Shown here: piece by piece, positions 54,675 through 64,000 of the stretch
Layout: every line of letters begins with the position of its first letter
How positions within the stretch are numbered: position 1 is the first letter of the stretch
The notes under the pieces: model-generated
The model's database searches: none
The model's input: the letters and a program-made list of their open reading frames with translations, nothing else
What the model was told of the DNA's origin: nothing
Source of the DNA: Hyaloperonospora brassicae
Lineage: Eukaryota > Oomycota > Peronosporomycetes > Peronosporales > Peronosporaceae
DNA length: 64,000 nt
Reading direction: 5' to 3'
NCBI GenBank assembly: GCA_947650285.1
Contig: CANTFL010001486.1
Span: 310,001-374,000 of the forward strand
Made by a program: the position numbers and the translations under genes

Positions 54675-56866
54675 TTGCCGCGTGAGTCGATCAATCATTC
54701 GATCACGGTCCAAGATGCCGACCCTCGGCAAGGCAATCCACGGTCGGCCGAAGCAAGTCGATCATATCGATGCTTGGCAGTCTGGCGTGTCGATGAGTCA
54801 AGGGAGGCAATGGACTTGTGCAATGAGTCGATTATTTCCGTGGTATTGAGAGCGGCAGCTTTCAGACTCTTTCTCGGTCGTCGACAGATGATGCTTCAAT
54901 TCCACCGAGTCCTTAACGGAAGATTACATACTTCAACGAAGGGAAGCATTCTCGCGATTCGATTAAGCGATTGCAACACACAAAGACGCGATATCTGCTG
55001 AATGATCGGTGGAAGGAGCGACGTCAGCGACCATCAAAGTGCCCAAGTCAGGGAGCGTTGCGATCGAAGAATGGACTGTCGTACGGACGCGTCGAAGAGT
55101 GGTCGACGAGACTTCAACAAAGTCACGACCACCCGGGTCAACTCAATCTCTCGACATTGCATACGATCGTCGAAGCCTCAGATTGAGCGACGAGGTCCGG
55201 CGTATCCGGCGACACACGTGAGCCATAGCCAAGGGAATACGAGTCTTGTACAGCGCGACTGAGAAGACACCGGACCGGTAATATCAATGGACGTTGTTCA
55301 TCCCGAAGAACAATGCAGAACGTCGGCGAACGGGATGTAGACGAACCGGATGCCAGCAAACCCGCGTTTATAGTCCAGAGCGCGAGTAGATCGAGCGTCA
55401 GTTGTGACATTTGTTTCTCTGAAAACTAGGAGAAGGACAGAGAGGCACTCAAACTGGCTAGGCGATACAGCAAAAGAGACAAACCAATACAGTGCAGAAG
55501 TTTCGAAGTCCAAGACATGCGTACACTTCAGGTAAGTCCCTGTGCGGGCTCGATTATACCTGCCGTAGAACCTCGAGAGGTATAGATTGTAGAGGTCTTG
55601 ACTGGTAGAGCCAAGAAGTTAGGAAGGCCCGGGTTGGATAACGCTTGCTACTAGCGAAAGAAGTAGTCTCGTCGCCGATGAGCCGGTAAATATCCGTAAC
55701 AAGGACCGTTTGGAGTCTAGTCGATGTCAAGCCAGTGAGCGTCGGGAGTAGGCACCGTTCGTTTTCTAAAGACTTGTCCAGCTGACGAGTCGGTGGACCT
55801 CAGCCGAGGTCATCGTAATTCTTCTAGTTGGGAGTATACTACACCCGGTGACCTGTAGAAAAGCGTAAAGCGTCGGCTTCAACCGGTTGGTGTGAAGCCA
55901 CAAGAAGTGGAAGGGTTCGAATCTGCTGAGCTCAGGCAGGCTTCTGGAGCATTTGGTTGCAAGAATCGGTTGGGCAAAATCCACAACTGAACTTGAACGG
56001 GTGGACCGCGTAGGGATTCATCCTAACGTACCAGCCCATTTCGCCGACTTAGCTCCGCGATTGTTGTGCTTGTGCGATGAGGGTGTATTATTACAGATCT
56101 GAACAACTACTATACTACACAGACGTCACAGCATGCGACGACGAGGTGACACCCGCTGACATCGAACTAGACGCCGCGAATGGAGCAGATGTTGATGGCG
56201 ACTCGAGAACGGGTGTGACGCCGCAGTCCAGTGGAGAATCAAAACTCATCGTTGGAACGAACATCGAGGAGAGAGGAGTTGCCGTCGACGGAGATACCGC
56301 GCCGACGGACACAGCCGTCGATGAAGAAGAAGTCGACAATGTCGATGCAACCGAAGACGAAGACAACGACGAAGAATATTTACTGGACGTAAACACCGCA
56401 TGCCTCGATGAGGCAAATGATGCAACAGGATGAGGTGGACCCATCAACGGCACATTATCCATGCCATGTGTAATCCGGCTCGAAAAGGTAGACGAAGGTC
56501 CGAATCGCCGAATCATGTTCTGAAAGGTCGATGACTCGCCGAGCACAATTACTTCGGGGAAGCTTGTTGCAAGCAGCCAACACAATCACGAATTCAGGTC
56601 CAGATCACGTGAGTTCAATCCAGGAACGTCCACTCCAACCGCTGCAACCACAGCGAGGTTAGGATCCAGCGGACACTGAATATTACCACGACACAGGAGC
56701 GCGTTTTGTTGTCGGATGAGTTGCCGCTGACTGCCGGTTGTGCACCGCGCAACCCGGAGAGCGTGACTGTATCCGCAGCATAAGGTAGAAGTTGCCTCCC
56801 GAGCTCCTGGAAGTACCCATCAGCAATACCTTGGATGGTGGTGTGACGAGCTTCAGCATCGTCGAG
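54675..56866 (+). repeat. Satellite monomer 8
   Basis: 2192 bp. Has GTGGAAGGAGCG (about 55009) as in monomers 4 and 9, and returns to GGAACGAACATC and GCATGCC. Confidence 0.95.
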
Positions 56867-59058
56867 TTGCCGCGTGAGTCGATCAATCATTCGATCACGG
56901 TCCAAGATGCCGACCTTCAGCAAGGCAATCCACGGTCGGCCGAAGCAAGTCGATCATATCGATGCTTGGCAGTCTGGCGTGTCGATGAGTCAAGGTAGGC
57001 AATGGACTTGTGCAATGAGTCGATTATTTCCGTGGTATTGAGAGCGGCAGCTTTCAGACTCTTTCTCGGTCGTCGACAGATGATGCTTCAATTCCACCGA
57101 GTCCTTAACGGAAGATTACATACTTCAACGAAGGGAAGCATTCTCGCGATTCGATTAAGCGATTGCAACACACAAAGACGCGATATCTGCTGAATGATCG
57201 GTGGAAGGAGCGACGTCAGCGACCATCAAAGTGCCCAAGTCAGGGAGCGTTGCGATCGAAGAATGGACTGTCGTACGGACGCGTCGAAGAGTGGTCGACG
57301 AGACTTCAACAAAGTCACGACCACCCGGGTCAACTCAATCTCTCGACATTGCATACGATCGTCGAAGCCTCAGATTGAGCGACGAGGTCCGGCGTATCCG
57401 GCGACACACGTGAGCCATAGCCAAGGGAATACGAGTCTTGTACAGCGCGACTGAGAAGACACCGGACCGGTAATATCAATGGACGTTGTTCATCCCGAAG
57501 AACAATGCAGAACGTCGGCGAACGGGATGTAGACGAACCGGATGCCAGCAAACCCGCGTTTATAGTCCAGAGCGCGAGTAGATCGAGCGTCAGTTGTGAC
57601 ATTTGTTTCTCTGAAAACTAGGAGAAGGACAGAGAGGCACTCAAACTGGCTAGGCGATACAGCAAAAGAGACAAACCAATACAGTGCAGAAGTTTCGAAG
57701 TCCAAGACATGCGTACACTTCAGGTAAGTCCCTGCGCGGGCTCGATTATACCTGCCGTAGAACCTCGAGAGGTATAGATTGTAGAGGTCTTGACTGGTAG
57801 AGCCAAGAAGTTAGGAAGGCCCGGGTTGGATAACGCTTGCTACTAGCGAAAGAAGTAGTCTCGTCGCCGATGAGCCGGTAAATATCCGTAACAAGGACCG
57901 TTTGGAGTCTAGTCGATGTCAAGCCAGTGAGCGTCGGGAGTAGGCACCGTTCGTTTTCTAAAGACTTGTCCAGCTGACGAGTCGGTGGACCTCAGCCGAG
58001 GTCATCGTAATTCTTCTAGTTGGGAGTATACTACACCCGGTGACCTGTAGAAAAGCGTAAAGCGTCGGCTTCAACCGGTTGGTGTGAAGCCACAAGAAGT
58101 GGAAGGGTTCGAATCTGCTGAGCTCAGGCAGGCTTCTGGAGCATTTGGTTGCAAGAATCGGTTGGGCAAAATCCACAACTGAACTTGAACGGGTGGACCG
58201 CGTAGGGATTCATCCTAACGTACCAGCCCATTTCGCCGACTTAGCTCCGCGATTGTTGTGCTTGTGCGATGAGGGTGTATTATTACAGATCTGAACAACT
58301 ACTATACTACACAGACGTCACAGCATGCGACGACGAGGTGACACCCGCTGACATCGAACTAGACGCCGCGAATGGAGCAGATGTTGATGGCGACTCGAGA
58401 ACGGGTGTGACGCCGCAGTCCAGTGGAGAATCAAAACTCATCGTTGGAATGAACATCGAGGAGAGAGGAGTTGCCGTCGACGGAGATACCGCGCCGACGG
58501 ACACAGCCGTCGATGAAGAAGAAGTCGACAATGTAGATGCAACCGAAGACGAAGACAACGACGAAGAATATTTACTGGACGTAAACACCGTATGCCTCGA
58601 TGAGGCAAATGATGCAACAGGATGAGGTGGACCCACCAACGGCTCATTATCCATGCCATGTGTAATCCGGCTCGAAAAGGTAGACGAAGGTCCGAATCGC
58701 CGAATCATGTTCTGAAAGGTCGATGACTCGCCGAGCACAATTACTTCGGGGAAGCTTGTTGCAAGCAGCCAACACAATCACGAATTCAGGTCCAGATCAC
58801 GTGAGTTCAATCCAGGAACGTCCACTCCAACCGCTGCAACCACAGCGAGGTTAGGATCCAGCGGACACTGAATATTACCACGACACAGGAGCGCGTTTTG
58901 TTGTCGGATGAGTTGCCGCTGACTGCCGGTTGTGCACCGCGCAACCCGGAGAGCGTGACTGTATCCGCAGCATAAGGTAGAAGTTGCCTCCCGAGCTCCT
59001 GGAAGTACCCATCAGCAATACCTTGGATGGTGGTGTGACGAGCTTCAGCATCGTCGAG
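56867..59058 (+). repeat. Satellite monomer 9 (mosaic)
   Basis: 2192 bp. Its start carries GACCTTCAGCAAGG, typical of monomers 2-3. Its later part carries GGAATGAACATC and CCCACCAACGGCTC of the distal copies, so it is a mosaic of both subfamilies. Confidence 0.95.
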
Positions 59059-61250
59059 TTGCCGCGTGAGTCGATCAATCATTCGATCACGGTCCAAGAT
59101 GCCGACCCTCGGCAAGGCAATCCACGGTCGGCCGAAGCAAGTCGATCATATCGATGCTTGGCAGTCTGGCGTGTCGATGAGTCAAGGTAGGCAATGGACT
59201 TGTGCAATGAGTCGATTATTTCCGTGGTATTGAGAGCGGCAGCTTTCAGACTCTTTCTCGGTCGTCGACAGATGATGCTTCAATTCCACCGAGTCCTTAA
59301 CGGAAGATTACATACTTCAACGAAGGGAAGCATTCTCGCGATTCGATTAAGCGATTGCAACACACAAAGACGCGATATCTGCTGAATGATCGGTGGACGG
59401 AGCGACGTCAGCGACCATCAAAGTGCCCAAGTCAGGGAGCGTTGCGATCGAAGAATGGACTGTCGTACGGACGCGTCGAAGAGTGGTCGACGAGACTTCA
59501 ACAAAGTCACGACCACCCGGGTCAACTCAATCTCTCGACGTTGCATACGATCGTCGAAGCCTCAGATTGAGCGACGAGGTCCGGCGTATCCGGCGACACA
59601 CGTGAGCCATAGCCAAGGGAATACGAGTCTTGTACAGCGCGACTGAGAAGACACCGGACCGGTAATATCAATGGACGTTGTTCATCCCGAAGAACAATGC
59701 AGAACGTCGGCGAACGGGATGTAGACGAACCGGATGCCAGCAAACCCGCGTTTATAGTCCAGAGCGCGAGTAGATCGAGCGTCAGTTGTGACATTTGTTT
59801 CTCTGAAAACTAGGAGAAGGACAGAGAGGCACTCAAACTGGCTAGGCGATACAGCAAAAGAGACAAACCAATACAGTGCAGAAGTTTCGAAGTCCAAGAC
59901 ATGCGTACACTTCAGGTAAGTCCCTGCGCGGGCTCGATTATACCTGCCGTAGAACCTCGAGAGGTATAGATTGTAGAGGTCTTGACTGGTAGAGCCAAGA
60001 AGTTAGGAAGGCCCGGGTTGGATAACGCTTGCTACTAGCGAAAGAAGTAGTCTCGTCGCCGATGAGCCGGTAAATATCCGTAACAAGGACCGTTTGGAGT
60101 CTAGTCGATGTCAAGCCAGTGAGCGTCGGGAGTAGGCACCGTTCGTTTTCTAAAGACTTGTCCAGCTGACGAGTCGGTGGACCTCAGCCGAGGTCATCGT
60201 AATTCTTCTAGTTGGGAGTATACTACACCCGGTGACCTGTAGAAAAGCGTAAAGCGTCGGCTTCAACCGGTTGGTGTGAAGCCACAAGAAGTGGAAGGGT
60301 TCGAATCTGCTGAGCTCAGGCAGGCTTCTGGAGCATTTGGTTGCAAGAATCGGTTGGGCAAAATCCACAACTGAACTTGAACGGGTGGACCGCGTAGGGA
60401 TTCATCCTAACGTACCAGCCCATTTCGCCGACTTAGCTCCGCGATTGTTGTGCTTGTGCGATGAGGGTGTATTATTACAGATCTGAACAACTACTATACT
60501 ACACAGACGTCACAGCATGCGACGACGAGGTGACACCCGCTGACATCGAACTAGACGCCGCGAATGGAGCAGATGTTGATGGCGACTCGAGAACGGGTGT
60601 GACGCCGCAGTCCAGTGGAGAATCAAAACTCATCGTTGGAACGAACATCGAGGAGAGAGGAGTTGCCGTCGACGGAGATACCGCGCCGACGGACACAGCC
60701 GTCGATGAAGAAGAAGTCGACAATGTAGATGCAACCGAAGACGAAGACAACGACGAAGAATATTTACTGGACGTAAACACCGTATGCCTCGATGAGGCAA
60801 ATGATGCAACAGGATGAGGTGGACCCACCAACGGCTCATTATCCATGCCATGTGTAATCCGGCTCGAAAAGGTAGACGAAGGTCCGAATCGCCGAATCAT
60901 GTTCTGAAAGGTCGATGACTCGCCGAGCACAATTACTTCGGGGAAGCTTGTTGCAAGCAGCCAACACAATCACGAATTCAGGTCCAGATCACGTGAGTTC
61001 AATCCAGGAACGTCCACTCCAACCGCTGCAACCACAGCGAGGTTAGGATCCAGCGGACACTGAATATTACCACGACACAGAAGCGCGTTTTGTTGTCGGA
61101 TGAGTTGCCGCTGACTGCCGGTTGTGCACCGCGCAACCCGGAGAGCGTGACTGTATCCGCAGCATAAGGTAGAAGTTGCCTCCCGAGCTCCTGGAAGTAC
61201 CCATCAGCAATACCTTGGATGGTGGTGTGACGAGCTTCAGCATCGTCGAG
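59059..61250 (+). repeat. Satellite monomer 10
   Basis: 2192 bp. Private ACACAGAAGCGCG at about 61075. Otherwise like monomer 11. Confidence 0.95.
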
Positions 61251-63442
61251 TTGCCGCGTGAGTCGATCAATCATTCGATCACGGTCCAAGATGCCGACCC
61301 TCGGCAAGGCAATCCACGGTCGGCCGAAGCAAGTCGATCATATCGATGCTTGGCAGTCTGGCGTGTCGATGAGTCAAGGTAGGCAATGGACTTGTGCAAT
61401 GAGTCGATTATTTCCGTGGTATTGAGAGCGGCAGCTTTCAGACTCTTTCTCGGTCGTCGACAGATGATGCTTCAATTCCACCGAGTCCTTAACGGAAGAT
61501 TACATACTTCAACGAAGGGAAGCATTCTCGCGATTCGATTAAGCGATTGTAACACACAAAGACGCGATATCTGCTGAATGATCGGTGGACGGAGCGACGT
61601 CAGCGACCATCAAAGTGCCCAAGTCAGGGAGCGTTGCGATCGAAGAATGGACTGTCGTACGGACGCGTCGAAGAGTGGTCGACGAGACTTCAACAAAGTC
61701 ACGACCACCCGGGTCAACTCAATCTCTCGACGTTGCATACGATCGTCGAAGCCTCAGATTGAGCGACGAGGTCCGGCGTATCCGGCGACACACGTGAGCC
61801 ATAGCCAAGGGAATACGAGTCTTGTACAGCGCGACTGAGAAGACACCGGACCGGTAATATCAATGGACGTTGTTCATCCCGAAGAACAATGCAGAACGTC
61901 GGCGAACGGGATGTAGACGAACCGGATGCCAGCAAACCCGCGTTTATAGTCCAGAGCGCGAGTAGATCGAGCGTCAGTTGTGACATTTGTTTCTCTGAAA
62001 ACTAGGAGAAGGACAGAGAGGCACTCAAACTGGCTAGGCGATACAGCAAAAGAGACAAACCAATACAGTGCAGAAGTTTCGAAGTCCAAGACATGCGTAC
62101 ACTTCAGGTAAGTCCCTGCGCGGGCTCGATTATACCTGCCGTAGAACCTCGAGAGGTATAGATTGTAGAGGTCTTGACTGGTAGAGCCAAGAAGTTAGGA
62201 AGGCCCGGGTTGGATAACGCTTGCTACTAGCGAAAGAAGTAGTCTCGTCGCCGATGAGCCGGTAAATATCCGTAACAAGGACCGTTTGGAGTCTAGTCGA
62301 TGTCAAGCCAGTGAGCGTCGGGAGTAGGCACCGTTCGTTTTCTAAAGACTTGTCCAGCTGACGAGTCGGTGGACCTCAGCCGAGGTCATCGTAATTCTTC
62401 TAGTTGGGAGTATACTACACCCGGTGACCTGTAGAAAAGCGTAAAGCGTCGGCTTCAACCGGTTGGTGTGAAGCCACAAGAAGTGGAAGGGTTCGAATCT
62501 GCTGAGCTCAGGCAGGCTTCTGGAGCATTTGGTTGCAAGAATCGGTTGGGCAAAATCCACAACTGAACTTGAACGGGTGGACCGCGTAGGGATTCATCCT
62601 AACGTACCAGCCCATTTCGCCGACTTAGCTCCGCGATTGTTGTGCTTGTGCGATGAGGGTGTATTATTACAGATCTGAACAACTACTATACTACACAGAC
62701 GTCACAGCATGCGACGACGAGGTGACACCCGCTGACATCGAACTAGACGCCGCGAATGGAGCAGATGTTGATGGCGACTCGAGAACGGGTGTGACGCCGC
62801 AGTCCAGTGGAGAATCAAAACTCATCGTTGGAACGAACATCGAGGAGAGAGGAGTTGCCGTCGACGGAGATACCGCGCCGACGGACACAGCCGTCGATGA
62901 AGAAGAAGTCGACAATGTAGATGCAACCGAAGACGAAGACAACGACGAAGAATATTTACTGGACGTAAACACCGTATGCCTCGATGAGGCAAATGATGCA
63001 ACAGGATGAGGTGGACCCACCAACGGCTCATTATCCATGCCATGTGTAATCCGGCTCGAAAAGGTAGACGAAGGTCCGAATCGCCGAATCATGTTCTGAA
63101 AGGTCGATGACTCGCCGAGCACAATTACTTCGGGGAAGCTTGTTGCAAGCAGCCAACACAATCACGAATTCAGGTCCAGATCACGTGAGTTCAATCCAGG
63201 AACGTCCACTCCAACCGCTGCAACCACAGCGAGGTTAGGATCCAGCGGACACTGAATATTACCACGACACAGGAGCGCGTTTTGTTGTCGGATGAGTTGC
63301 CGCTGACTGCCGGTTGTGCACCGCGCAACCCGGAGAGCGTGACTGTATCCGCAGCATAAGGTAGAAGTTGCCTCCCGAGCTCCTGGAAGTACCCATCAGC
63401 AATACCTTGGATGGTGGTGTGACGAGCTTCAGCATCGTCGAG
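61251..63442 (+). repeat. Satellite monomer 11
   Basis: 2192 bp. Has GCGATTGTAACAC (about 61543), shared with partial monomer 12. Confidence 0.95.
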
Positions 63443-64000
63443 TTGCCGCGTGAGTCGATCAATCATTCGATCACGGTCCAAGATGCCGACCCTCGGCAAG
63501 GCAATCCACGGTCGGCCGAAGCAAGTCGATCATATCGATGCTTGGCAGTCTGGCGTGTCGATGAGTCAAGGTAGGCAATGGACTTGTGCAATGAGTCGAT
63601 TATTTCCGTGGTATTGAGAGCGGCAGCTTTCAGACTCTTTCTCGGTCGTCGACAGATGATGCTTCAATTCCACCGAGTCCTTAACGGAAGATTACATACT
63701 TCAACGAAGGGAAGCATTCTCGCGATTCGATTAAGCGATTGTAACACACAAAGACGCGATATCTGCTGAATGATCGGTGGACGGAGCGACGTCAGCGACC
63801 ATCAAAGTGCCCAAGTCAGGGAGCGTTGCGATCGAAGAATGGACTGTCGTACGGACGCGTCGAAGAGTGGTCGACGAGACTTCAACAAAGTCACGACCAC
63901 CCGGGTCAACTCAATCTCTCGACATTGCATACGATCGTCGAAGCCTCAGATTGAGCGACGAGGTCCGGCGTATCCGGCGACACACGTGAGCCATAGCCAA
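63443..64000 (+). repeat. Satellite monomer 12 (partial, window edge)
   Basis: The first 558 bp of a further copy. Carries GCGATTGTAACAC as in monomer 11. Confidence 0.95.

Larger units (their letters stand above)
39247..64000 (+). repeat. Macrosatellite: tandem 2213/2192-bp monomers
   Basis: Eleven complete head-to-tail monomers and a partial twelfth, with starts (phase TTGCCGCGTGAG) at 39247, 41460, 43673, 45886, 48099, 50291, 52483, 54675, 56867, 59059, 61251 and 63443. The first four periods are 2213 bp, the rest 2192 bp. Monomers differ by only scattered substitutions. Content of one monomer on the plus strand: the complement of the accessory gene's N-terminal portion, a region with degenerate pentapeptide repeats, repeat R, and the complement of the accessory gene's Ser-rich middle. 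The array begins 28 bp after LTR C and continues past the window end. Confidence 0.97.

Noticed and set aside
39247..64000. CRISPR array, rDNA or 5S repeat
   Set aside because: The monomers are 2.2 kb with no spacer/repeat alternation, and I find no rRNA-like sequence in them.

Overview
The window looks like repeat-dense, gene-poor chromatin of an oomycete (Phytophthora or downy-mildew type). The basis is the pol and gag sequences: the CCHC gag, the reverse transcriptases, the two-RNase-H architecture and the integrases read like the Ty3/Gypsy elements I know from Phytophthora genomes. I see no intact host gene, no rRNA or tRNA gene and no telomere repeat. Nearly all coding capacity is decayed retroelement, cut by stops and frameshifts.

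Layout. (1) 1-7948: element I, a Ty3/Gypsy element on the minus strand with a ~470 bp LTR. It has gag, protease, RT, RNase H, integrase and an extra coiled-coil gene on the opposite strand between integrase and the 3' LTR. The whole element is studded with short perfect inverted repeats. (2) 7949-11040: relics, including a copy of a dispersed repeat here called R, split by an old LTR, and a fragment of an accessory gene. (3) 11041-19958: element II, plus strand, with gag, protease, RT, two RNase H domains, integrase, chromodomain and a 3' LTR of the 1.8-1.9 kb family. (4) 19959-33420: element III, minus strand, same architecture. Its 5' LTR is 31524-33420, and a long antisense accessory gene at 19971-22943 lies downstream of its pol. 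(5) 33421-34432: a second copy of R with a 15-bp minisatellite that reads as pentapeptides. (6) 34433-39218: the 3' tail of a third element of the II/III family, again with an antisense accessory gene, ending in an LTR. (7) 39247-64000: a tandem array of 2213/2192-bp monomers, eleven complete copies plus a partial twelfth that runs off the window.

How the parts connect. Each satellite monomer carries, on the minus strand, a relic of the same accessory gene that element III carries antisense to its pol, and on the plus strand a copy of R. The array is therefore a macrosatellite assembled from retroelement accessory material. It has two subfamilies (monomers 1-4 and 5 onward), separated by a 21-bp duplication and a linked nonsense change; element III shows which state is ancestral. 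The main observations to follow up are the inverted-repeat-laden element I, the antisense accessory genes and the retroelement-derived macrosatellite. Boundaries of decayed domains are approximate; homology between copies was judged by eye.
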